Shown in pieces: positions 23,752 to 30,715 of a stretch of DNA of 42,944 bases (position 1 is the first letter of the stretch; each line of letters begins with the position of its first letter). Below the pieces are notes generated by a model. It saw only the letters and a program-made list of their open reading frames with translations, made no database searches and was not told the DNA's origin. Origin of the DNA: Mycolicibacterium peregrinum (lineage in GTDB: Bacteria; Actinomycetota; Actinomycetes; Mycobacteriales; Mycobacteriaceae); contig NZ_LZSY01000156.1 in the NCBI RefSeq assembly GCF_001665625.1, positions 1 through 42,944 of the forward strand, read 5' to 3'. The translations under genes were made by a program, and so were the position numbers.

Positions 23752-23810
23752 CCGAACGTCGGCTTGTGTGTCACAAATCGCGGATAGGAGACACACAAGC
23801 CGGCGTCCGG
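23752..23810. terminator. Bidirectional hairpin between dapD and a convergent small gene
   Basis: Arms at 23752-23772 and 23790-23810 pair at 19 of 21 positions, with a perfect inner 13 (CGGCTTGTGTGTC) and a 17-base loop. It sits just between the stops of two convergent genes. Its stem differs in sequence from the GAGCAGACGC family but its size and placement are the same. No T-run follows on either strand. Confidence 0.7.
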
Positions 23811-23819
23811 GGACTCAGG

Positions 23820-24065
23820 CTATGTGCAGGGGATCCCGTGCGGGCCGCCGATCCAGTGACCTGGCGGGGATTGCCAAGGGCACCACTTCTTGATCTGCCC
23901 TGGCGGTAGATTCGGGCCTGGATTCCAGTCAACCCAGCCCGGACCGGGAACCCACGGAATACGGGGGCCGGGGTCAGCCTGCGCTGAAGCCGCGCCCAAC
24001 CCGAGGGATCCGGTGCCCAGTGCACCGGCGATCATTGCTGTTCCCACGATCTTCTTGAGATTCAC
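23820..24065 (-). CDS. Small secreted proline- and tryptophan-rich protein
   Basis: This 81-residue protein has a clear Sec signal peptide of 30 residues (basic MNLKK, hydrophobic core, AQA cleavage site before DPGP). The mature 51 residues are rich in Pro, Gly and Trp (IPWVPGPGWVDWNPGPNLPP) and hold two cysteines near the C-terminus that could form a disulphide. Similar short exported proteins are common in mycobacteria, with no known function. GTG 24065 has GGAGG 6 bases upstream. It is convergent with dapD across a hairpin. Confidence 0.85.
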   Translation of the reverse strand: MNLKKIVGTAMIAGALGTGSLGLGAASAQADPGPRIPWVPGPGWVDWNPGPNLPPGQIKKWCPWQSPPGHWIGGPHGIPCT

Positions 24066-24159
24066 GTGTGGCCTCCAAACATCTGCAGGTTGACGTGCGC
24101 TTTCCAACCTCTCTATCGACCAAGCTACGCCTTTTGTTAACACGTCGGCGGAGCCGGAC

Positions 24160-24507
24160 CTACTCGGCAGCGAGTATGCAGAACTCGTTGCCTTCAGGGT
24201 CGGCCAGCACCACCCAGGTCTCGTCGCCCTGGCCGACGTCGACGTGTCGCGCACCCAGACCGACCAACCGGTCCACCTCAGCCTGCTGATCGTCGGGGGT
24301 GAAGTCTGGATGCACTCGGTTCTTGACCAGCTTGCCCTCCGGCACGGCGGTGAACAACCAGATAGGGCCGGCACCGGGTGGCGGGGTGAGGATCACGTCG
24401 CCGTCGGCATCGGTGTGATGGGGCCAGCCGAGTACCTTCGACCACCACGCTCCCAGCGCTTCCGGATCGTGGGCATCGATACAGATCTCGGAGAACCTCA
24501 GTCCCAT
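24160..24507 (-). CDS. VOC / glyoxalase-like domain protein
   Basis: This 115-residue single VOC module starts FSEICIDAHDPEALGAWWSKVLGW and ends TWVVLADPEGNEFCIL, typical of the Glyoxalase_6-like group. Such proteins bind a metal or small ligand, and the actual substrate cannot be read. Its ATG lies inside the end of fadD36 (10-base overlap), so it is translationally coupled to that acyl-CoA synthetase. Confidence 0.85.
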   Translation of the reverse strand: MGLRFSEICIDAHDPEALGAWWSKVLGWPHHTDADGDVILTPPPGAGPIWLFTAVPEGKLVKNRVHPDFTPDDQQAEVDRLVGLGARHVDVGQGDETWVVLADPEGNEFCILAAE

Positions 24508-25913
24508 TGCGCCAGTTCCTTTTTCATCACCTTGCCCATGGCGTTGCGGGGCAGCCTGTCCACCAGCCGCACTTCGCGGGGTCGCTTGTGTGCTGAAAGT
24601 TGTTGGGCGACAAACTCGATCAATACTTCCGGTGCGGCAGTGCCGACGACGAACGCGACGATGCGCTGCCCGAGATCCTCGTCGGGCATGCCGACCACGG
24701 CCACCTCGTCGACGCCGTCATGGCCCAGCAGCACGGTTTCGATCTCACCCGCGCCGATGCGGTAGCCGCCGGACTTGATCAGATCCACCGATTCACGCCC
24801 GACGATGCGGTGCATGCCGTCGGCATCGATGACGGCAACGTCGCCGGTGCGGTACCAACCGTCTGAATCGAAGGCTTCGGCGGTGGCCTCGGGCCGGTTG
24901 AGATAGCCACCAAACACCATGGGGCCCTTGATCTGCAGCCGCCCGATGGTCTCACCGTCGTGCGGCACCTCGGCACCCTCGTCGTCGACCAACCTGGTCT
25001 GCACCCCGGCCAGCGGCAGCCCGACCCAGCCGGGCCTGCGCTCACCGTCCACCCGGGTGCTCAGCGTGATCAGAGATTCGGTGCTGCCGTAGCGCTCCAC
25101 CGGAGCGTGCCCGGTCAGCCGGACCAACTCGTCGAACACCGGTACCGGCAGCGGCGCACTACCGGAGACCAGCAGCCGCGCCGTGGACAGGGCCAGCGCC
25201 GAGTCGAGGTCCTTGACCACCCGTGACCACACCGTCGGCACTCCGAAATACAGCGTGCCCTGGGCCTGCGCGTACGCGGCCGGTGTCGGTTTCCCGGTGT
25301 GTACGAAGCGGTTCCCGATCCGCAGCGAGCCGAGCAGGCCAAGCACCAGGCCGTGTACGTGGAACAACGGCAGCCCGTGCACCAGGGTGTCGGCGGACGT
25401 CCACTGCCACGCCTCGGCCAGCGCGTCGATGTCGTCGGCGATGGCCTGACGACTGATCGGCACCCCCTTGGGCGCTCCGGTGGTGCCGGAGGTGTACATG
25501 ATGATCGCGGTCGAATCAGCTGGCGGTTCTTGGTAGCGGTGCCAGGACCGCGCGTGCAGCCGGACCGGGATCAATGGAAGCCCCGCAGGATCATCGCCGT
25601 CCTCAGGCATCTCCCCCAGCCAGGCCTGGGCGCCCGAGTCCGCGAGGATGTGCCTGCGCTCTGCCACGCCGACGTCGGCCGGGACCGGCACCACCGGCAC
25701 GCCGGCGATCAAGCATCCGATGATGGCGAGGACCGTCGTCGGGGTCGGCGTCGCCAAGACCGCGACGCGGCCGGCGACAGCGACGCGCTCGGCCACCGAA
25801 GTGGCGGCGCCGACGAGGTCGCTGCGGCTCAGCACGGTCCCGTCGATCGAAACGGCATCGTCAAGTTCGGCCCCCGCGGCGACAGCTGCGGGGTTCAAGG
25901 AGGCCAGCAACAC
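24498..25913 (-). CDS. fadD36: Acyl-CoA synthetase
   Basis: This 471-residue AMP-forming acyl-CoA ligase has the P-loop IIMYTSGTTGAPKGVPISR, the A5-type motif YGSTESL, TGDVAVID, and a C-terminal lysine motif LPRNAMGKVMKKEL. The N-terminus LLASLNPAAVAAG matches M. tuberculosis FadD36 (Rv1193). GTG 25913 has a TAGCCT -10 7 bases upstream, and the longer frame beyond it runs antisense to the NUDIX gene. Acyl substrate length is not evident. Downstream it overlaps the VOC gene. Confidence 0.93.
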   Translation of the reverse strand: MLLASLNPAAVAAGAELDDAVSIDGTVLSRSDLVGAATSVAERVAVAGRVAVLATPTPTTVLAIIGCLIAGVPVVPVPADVGVAERRHILADSGAQAWLGEMPEDGDDPAGLPLIPVRLHARSWHRYQEPPADSTAIIMYTSGTTGAPKGVPISRQAIADDIDALAEAWQWTSADTLVHGLPLFHVHGLVLGLLGSLRIGNRFVHTGKPTPAAYAQAQGTLYFGVPTVWSRVVKDLDSALALSTARLLVSGSAPLPVPVFDELVRLTGHAPVERYGSTESLITLSTRVDGERRPGWVGLPLAGVQTRLVDDEGAEVPHDGETIGRLQIKGPMVFGGYLNRPEATAEAFDSDGWYRTGDVAVIDADGMHRIVGRESVDLIKSGGYRIGAGEIETVLLGHDGVDEVAVVGMPDEDLGQRIVAFVVGTAAPEVLIEFVAQQLSAHKRPREVRLVDRLPRNAMGKVMKKELAQWD

Positions 25914-25920
25914 CCTTGTG

Positions 25921-25930
25921 AGGCTACCGT
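25921..25930. promoter_or_regulatory. Overlapping divergent -10 boxes of fadD36 and DUF309-NUDIX
   Basis: TAGCCT on the minus strand (25921-25926) and TACCGT on the plus strand (25925-25930) share two base pairs. Each ends 7-8 bases before its start codon (25913 and 25939). Both transcripts would be leaderless, and polymerase cannot open both promoters at once. Confidence 0.6.
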
Positions 25931-25938
25931 CGGGTGGT

Positions 25939-26967
25939 ATGGGCACAGCAGCTGGACGCGACCGCGACGACTCCGGCCGGCCACGCAACACCCGCCCGCG
26001 TGACGCACTCGGCCGGCCGTTGCCGTACGGCAGTGAAGGCGTCGCACGCATTCCCGATGAGCTGGAGCTCACGCCGGCCGAAACTCTCGCCTACGCCCAG
26101 GATCTGCTCGACCGTGGTCAGGCGTTCAGCGCTCACGAAGTACTCGAAGCGGCGTGGAAGAACGGGCCAGGCCACGAACGTGCGCTCTGGCAGGGTCTGG
26201 CGCAGCTGGCTGTGGGCATCACGCATGTGCAGCGCGGCAACCGGACCGGCGCTGCCGCCCTGTTGCGACGCGCCGCAGCGCGGTTGGCGCTCGTCGAAAC
26301 ACCGGCGCCCTACGACATCGATGTGGCCCACCTCGTCGATTTCGCCGCCACTCTCGCCGACGACGTCGAGAGCACCGACGACATCGCGCCGGAGCGGCTG
26401 CGCACCGCCCTGACGGCTGCCATCCGCCGGACTGCGACGCGCGAGGTGTATCGGAACAACTGGCTGACGCTGCGCGAAGACCACATCGTCCGGTCTGACG
26501 GCAGCACCGGCGTCTACGCCGTCGTGGACAAGCAGACCTACGCCCTGGTGATTCCGTACGACCCCGATGGCGATCGGTTTCACCTCGTCGAGCAGTTCCG
26601 CTATCCGTTGGGGTTGCGGCGCTGGGAGTTCCCTCAGGGCACAGCGCCAGAGAATCAACATCTGGAGGCCACCGCCCTCGCCCACCGCGAGCTTCGTGAA
26701 GAGACCGGTCTGCGCGCCGAGACCATGGAAAGACTCGGCCTACTCGATGTGGCGGCGGGGATGAGCAGTCAGCGCGGCTGGGTGTTTCTGGCGACCGGCC
26801 TGACCGAGGGCGAACACGAACGCGAGCATGAGGAGCAGGACATGCACAGCGCGTGGTTCTCCCGAGCAGAGCTGAACGACATGATCCGGGACGGCGCGAT
26901 CACCGATGCCCAGAGCTTGGCGGCCTTGACTTTTCTGCTGTTGCGCGAGAGGGAAATTCAGCGTTGA
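25939..26967 (+). CDS. DUF309-NUDIX hydrolase fusion
   Basis: This 342-residue protein joins two modules usually encoded separately. Residues about 22-120 are DUF309 (RDALGRPLPYGSEG, AHEVLEAAWK at 66-74, QGLAQLAVG), a helical domain of unknown function. Residues about 168-342 are a NUDIX hydrolase of ADP-ribose pyrophosphatase type. They begin REVYRNNWLTLREDHIV and carry a variant Nudix box around GTAPENQHLEATALAHRELREETGL (234-258). The catalytic REL-x-EE-x-G core is intact, with a longer first half of the box. The likely substrates are ADP-ribose-like nucleotides. The start is ATG 25939, leaderless, with no ribosome-binding sequence. The junction (160-168) shows no stop or start, so this is a real in-frame fusion unless a sequence error joined two genes. 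Confidence 0.8.
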   Translation: MGTAAGRDRDDSGRPRNTRPRDALGRPLPYGSEGVARIPDELELTPAETLAYAQDLLDRGQAFSAHEVLEAAWKNGPGHERALWQGLAQLAVGITHVQRGNRTGAAALLRRAAARLALVETPAPYDIDVAHLVDFAATLADDVESTDDIAPERLRTALTAAIRRTATREVYRNNWLTLREDHIVRSDGSTGVYAVVDKQTYALVIPYDPDGDRFHLVEQFRYPLGLRRWEFPQGTAPENQHLEATALAHRELREETGLRAETMERLGLLDVAAGMSSQRGWVFLATGLTEGEHEREHEEQDMHSAWFSRAELNDMIRDGAITDAQSLAALTFLLLREREIQR

Positions 26968-26994
26968 CATCAACTTAGGTTGAGGTTCTACCGT
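26964..26994 (+). promoter_or_regulatory. MerR-type promoter of the 2OG oxygenase gene
   Basis: TTGACA (26964-26969), a 19-base spacer and TACCGT (26989-26994) are followed 7 bases later by GTG 27002. The overlong spacer holds the dyad TCAAC-TTAG-GTTGA (26970-26983), extended by AC/GT at 26967-26968 and 26985-26986. A 19-bp spacer with a central dyad is the hallmark of MerR-family activators such as SoxR, which untwist such promoters. No merR-like gene lies in this window. Confidence 0.65.
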
Positions 26995-27001
26995 CGAGCG
27001 C

Positions 27002-28033
27002 GTGAGCCAACCAGAGGTGATAGTCGACCAAGTTGTCCTGCGCGACGGCTTCGTCCCGTTGATCGACATCAGCAGCGCCCGAAACGGCGACCCACGTCAA
27101 CGCCAAGCAGTCGCCGACGCTATCGGGCGATGCTGTGAAAGCAGCGGTTTTCTGCTGCTCGTCGGCCACGGAGTGCCCGATGGCGTGATCGAGGATGTCA
27201 ACCGCGCGCTGCGCGAATTCTTCTCGCTGCCACGGGCCCTCAAGGAACAGGTCAGGGCCGATCCTGCCGATCCGCTGGCCCGTGGTTTCAGCAGTGCGGG
27301 CAACCTCGCGGCCACCAACGACGGGGCCGACCCGGTGGCCGAACACGAATCACCGGACCAGGTCGAGAAATTCGTGTACTTCCCGCAGGGAAATCCGGAG
27401 GGATTCGACGGGCCCGGATGGGCCGATGGACGGGTCTCGGTCGCCGAACGATGGCCAGAGGTACCGGGATTCCGCGCGGCCTACGAACGCTATTACGACG
27501 AGATGGCTTCGCTTGCGACCGAGTTGTCCCGGCTGTTCGCCTTGGCGCTGGGCCTGCGCGAAGACTGGTTCGACACGCTGATCGACCGGCACAACTCCAA
27601 CCTGATGGCCAACCACTACCCGGCCGATGATCAGCCGGCCGGCCACATCCGGCTCAGTCAGCACAGCGACTGGGGCAACCTCACGATCCTGCTGCAGGAC
27701 GAAACCCAGAACGGGCTACAGGTTCGGGACGATCGCGGTGAGTGGCTCGACGTGCCGGTGGTACCCGGCTCGTTCGTCATCAACATCGGCGACCTGTTGG
27801 CCCGGTGGACCAACGACCGGTGGGTCAGCACGGTGCACCGGGTAGTGGGCACCGGAGCACCCACCGCAGAGCGGTTCAGCCTTCCGTTCTTCCACCAGCC
27901 CAACTTCGACGCCGTGATCGAGTGCATCCCCACGTGTGCGACCGTGGACAACCCGGCGCGGTATGAACCGGTGGTGTCGGGACCGTATCTGCTCGACAAG
28001 TTCAAGGTCGCCTACGACCTGAGTCCCAGCTGA
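27002..28033 (+). CDS. 2-oxoglutarate / Fe(II)-dependent oxygenase (isopenicillin N synthase-like)
   Basis: This 343-residue non-heme iron oxygenase has an N-terminal DIOX_N-type region (VPLIDISSAR, GFLLLVGHGVPDGVI). The catalytic jelly roll has the iron triad H221-x-D223 (QHSDWG) and H279 (VHRV). The 2-oxoglutarate-binding pair is R291-x-S293 (RFSLPFF). It hydroxylates, desaturates or cyclises an unknown substrate. The start is GTG 27002 with a leaderless-type MerR promoter. It is convergent with pruB, with 9 bases between stops. It has no counterpart that I recall in the matching M. tuberculosis interval, so it looks like accessory content. Confidence 0.88.
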   Translation: MSQPEVIVDQVVLRDGFVPLIDISSARNGDPRQRQAVADAIGRCCESSGFLLLVGHGVPDGVIEDVNRALREFFSLPRALKEQVRADPADPLARGFSSAGNLAATNDGADPVAEHESPDQVEKFVYFPQGNPEGFDGPGWADGRVSVAERWPEVPGFRAAYERYYDEMASLATELSRLFALALGLREDWFDTLIDRHNSNLMANHYPADDQPAGHIRLSQHSDWGNLTILLQDETQNGLQVRDDRGEWLDVPVVPGSFVINIGDLLARWTNDRWVSTVHRVVGTGAPTAERFSLPFFHQPNFDAVIECIPTCATVDNPARYEPVVSGPYLLDKFKVAYDLSPS

Positions 28034-28042
28034 GGCCCTGGG

Positions 28043-29002
28043 TCAGTGGCGCTCGGCCAGGGCCCGCAGGAAGAACGTCAGGTTGGCCGGGCGCTCCGCC
28101 AGTCGCCGTACGAAGTAGCCGTACCACTCGTTGCCGAACGGCACGTACACCCGGACGTGGTTGCCCGCGTCGGCAAGCCGGCGTTGTTCGGCGTCACGGA
28201 TGTTGTAGAGCATCTGGTACTCGAAACCGTCCACGCCCCGGCTGAATTCATCGACAAGGCCGGGTACCGCGTCGATGATCTGCGGGTCGTGTGAGGCCAC
28301 CATCGGGTAGCCCGATCCGGCCATCAGCACCCGCAGGCAGCGCAGGTAGGAGTCGGTGACCTCGTCTGCATCGCGGTAGGCAACCGTGGCGGGCTCGTCG
28401 TAGGCGCCCTTGCACAGCCTGATCCGGGCTCCGGATGCGGCGAACTCACGGCAGTCCGCCTCGGTCCGGTGCAGATAGGCCTGCAGAACGGTTCCCAGCC
28501 AGTCGAATTCGGTGCGCAGATCACGCACGATGGACAGGGTGGAGTCGGTCGTGGTGTGGTCCTCGGCGTCCACGGTGACCCAGGCTCCCACCTCGCGGGC
28601 CTTGGTACAGACGGTGTGCGCGTTCTCGTAGGCGATCTTCTCACCGTCGCGCGGCAGTGCCTGACCGAGCGCCGAGAGTTTGAGTGACACCTCGAGCGGT
28701 CGCACGGAGGCGTCGATGTCGCCGCGTCGTGCCAGCCCGTCGAGCAGGGTCAGGTAGGCCTGCACAGTACGTTCGGCGTCGTCGTTGCTCGTCGTGTCCT
28801 CGCCGAGGTAGTCGACGGTGACGAATCGGCCCGAATCTCGCAGTGCACCAACGGTGTCGAGCGCCTCGGGTACCGTCTCCCCTGCCACAAAGCGGTCCAC
28901 CACCTTGCGGGTGATCGGGAGGCGTTCGGCCGTGTGGCGCAGCCGCGCCGAGTGCGACGCGGCCAGGATCGCCGGGCGGGCGACGCGCTGGAAGACGCCC
29001 AT
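28043..29002 (-). CDS. pruB: Proline dehydrogenase
   Basis: This 319-residue monofunctional FAD-dependent proline dehydrogenase oxidises proline to pyrroline-5-carboxylate and passes electrons to the quinone pool. TIM-barrel landmarks are SLKLSALGQALP, VTVDAEDHTTTD, LQAYLHRTEAD, IRLCKGAYDEP and the C-terminal VRVYVPFGNEWYGYFVRRLAERPAN, which includes the substrate-binding arginines. ATG 29002 lies one base past the pruA stop, so the two are one operon and their products hand over the reactive intermediate. The gene equals Rv1188. Confidence 0.95.
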   Translation of the reverse strand: MGVFQRVARPAILAASHSARLRHTAERLPITRKVVDRFVAGETVPEALDTVGALRDSGRFVTVDYLGEDTTSNDDAERTVQAYLTLLDGLARRGDIDASVRPLEVSLKLSALGQALPRDGEKIAYENAHTVCTKAREVGAWVTVDAEDHTTTDSTLSIVRDLRTEFDWLGTVLQAYLHRTEADCREFAASGARIRLCKGAYDEPATVAYRDADEVTDSYLRCLRVLMAGSGYPMVASHDPQIIDAVPGLVDEFSRGVDGFEYQMLYNIRDAEQRRLADAGNHVRVYVPFGNEWYGYFVRRLAERPANLTFFLRALAERH

Positions 29003-29003
29003 G

Positions 29004-30632
29004 TCAGACCTCCATGTGGGGGTAGGTGTGGTGGGTGGGCGGCACGAAGGTCTCTTTGATGGAGCGGGCCGAGGTCCAGCGCAACAGGTTCAGCGCGGAA
29101 CCGGCCTTGTCGTTGGTGCCCGAGGCGCGCGATCCGCCGAAGGGCTGCTGGCCGACGACCGCGCCGGTCGGCTTGTCGTTGACATAGAAGTTGCCTGCCG
29201 CGTTCCGCAGCCGGTCGGCGGCGGTCAACACCGCGGCGCGGTCGTCGGCGATCACCGCACCGGTCAGCGCGTAGCGGGCACCGGTGTCGACGACGTCGAG
29301 GATGCGCTCGTAGTCCGCGTCGGGATAGACGTGGACCGCGAGGATGGGGCCGAAGTACTCGGTGGAGAAGGCCTCGTCGGTCGGATCGTCGGACAGCAGA
29401 ACGGTGGGCCTGACGAAATAGCCTTCACTGTCGTCGTATTCACCGCCGGCGGCGATGGTGACGCCCGCCGCGCCCTTGGCCCGCTCGATCGCCGCGACGT
29501 TCTTGGCGTAGGCGCGTTCGTCGATCACGGCACCGCCGTAGTTGGTCAGGTCGGTGACGTCGCCGTACTTGAGGTCCGATGTGGCCGAGAGGAAGTCGTC
29601 GCCCATCCGGTGCCACACCGAGCGCGGGACGAAGGCCCGGGAGGCTGCCGAGCACTTCTGTCCCTGGTAGTCGAAAGCACCGCGGATCAGGGCAGTGCGC
29701 AGGACATCAGGGCGGGCCGAGGAATGCGCGACGACGAAGTCCTTGCCGCCGGTCTCGCCGACCAGTCGTGGATAGGTGTGGTAGCTGCCGATGTTCGCGC
29801 CGACCTCGCGCCACAGGTGCTGGAACGTGGCGGTCGATCCGGTGAAGTGGATGCCGGCCAGTCGCGGATCCGCCAGGGCCACATCGGAAACCGCGATCCC
29901 GTCGCCGGTCACCAGATTGATCACCCCGGGCGGCAGTCCGGCGGCCTCGAGTAGTTGCATCGTCAGGTAGGCCGCGAAGGTCTGGGTGGGCGAGGGTTTC
30001 CACACCACGGTGTTGCCCATCAGGGCGGGTGCGGTGGGCAGGTTGCCGGCGATCGCGGTGAAGTTGAAGGGGGTGATGGCGTAGACGAAGCCCTCGAGTG
30101 GCCGGTGATCGGTGCGGTTCCAGACGCCGGGGCTGCTGACGGGCTGTTGCGCCAGGATCTCACGGGCGAACTCGACGTTGAACCGCCAGAAGTCGATCAG
30201 CTCGCAGGGGGCGTCGATCTCGGCCTGGTAGGCGGTCTTGGACTGGCCGAGCATGGTGGCGGCGGCGATCTTCTCGCGCCAGGGTCCGGACAGCAGATCG
30301 GCCGCGCGCAAGAACACCGCGGCGCGCTCGTCGAACGGCATCCGGGCCCACTCGGCCTTGGCGGCCAGCGCGGCCTCGATGGCGGCACTGGCGTCGGCGT
30401 GTTCGGCGTTGGTCAGGGTGCCGAGCGTCGCACTGTGGCGATGCGGTTGCACGACATCGATGCGTGCACCGCCGCCCATGGTGTGTTTGCCGCCGATGAC
30501 GTGCGGCAGGTCGATCGGGGCGCCGGTGAGTTCGCCGAGCACAGTGGCGAGCCGGGCGCGTTCGCCCGAGCCCGGTGCGTAGTCGTGAACCGGCTCGTTG
30601 GCCGGCGCGGGCACGGCGGTGATGGCATCCAT
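29004..30632 (-). CDS. pruA: 1-pyrroline-5-carboxylate dehydrogenase
   Basis: This 542-residue aldehyde dehydrogenase oxidises glutamate semialdehyde (from pyrroline-5-carboxylate) to glutamate with NAD. Seen in order: AITPFNFTAIAGNLPTAPA, FTGSTATFQHLW, LVGETGGKDFVVAH, the nucleophile cysteine in YQGQKCSAASRAF, and YFGPILAVHVYPD. It is the upstream gene of pruA-pruB and is divergent from the PucR-type regulator. ATG 30632 gives MDAITAVPAPANEP. The 83-bp gap to the regulator gene should contain its promoter. The gene equals Rv1187 (rocA). Confidence 0.96.
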   Translation of the reverse strand: MDAITAVPAPANEPVHDYAPGSGERARLATVLGELTGAPIDLPHVIGGKHTMGGGARIDVVQPHRHSATLGTLTNAEHADASAAIEAALAAKAEWARMPFDERAAVFLRAADLLSGPWREKIAAATMLGQSKTAYQAEIDAPCELIDFWRFNVEFAREILAQQPVSSPGVWNRTDHRPLEGFVYAITPFNFTAIAGNLPTAPALMGNTVVWKPSPTQTFAAYLTMQLLEAAGLPPGVINLVTGDGIAVSDVALADPRLAGIHFTGSTATFQHLWREVGANIGSYHTYPRLVGETGGKDFVVAHSSARPDVLRTALIRGAFDYQGQKCSAASRAFVPRSVWHRMGDDFLSATSDLKYGDVTDLTNYGGAVIDERAYAKNVAAIERAKGAAGVTIAAGGEYDDSEGYFVRPTVLLSDDPTDEAFSTEYFGPILAVHVYPDADYERILDVVDTGARYALTGAVIADDRAAVLTAADRLRNAAGNFYVNDKPTGAVVGQQPFGGSRASGTNDKAGSALNLLRWTSARSIKETFVPPTHHTYPHMEV

Positions 30633-30701
30633 GAGTCAAGAATCCCCGACGTGACCCACGCAACACTTGTCTGTTCCGCCAAGCCTTGCTCGTCTGATCA
30701 G

Positions 30702-30707
30702 TAGAAT
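30702..30707 (+). promoter_or_regulatory. -10 box of the proline regulator gene
   Basis: TAGAAT ends 8 bases before ATG 30716, again a leaderless-type spacing. No well-placed -35 is seen, which would suit activator-dependent expression. Confidence 0.5.
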
Positions 30708-30715
30708 CGGACAAC

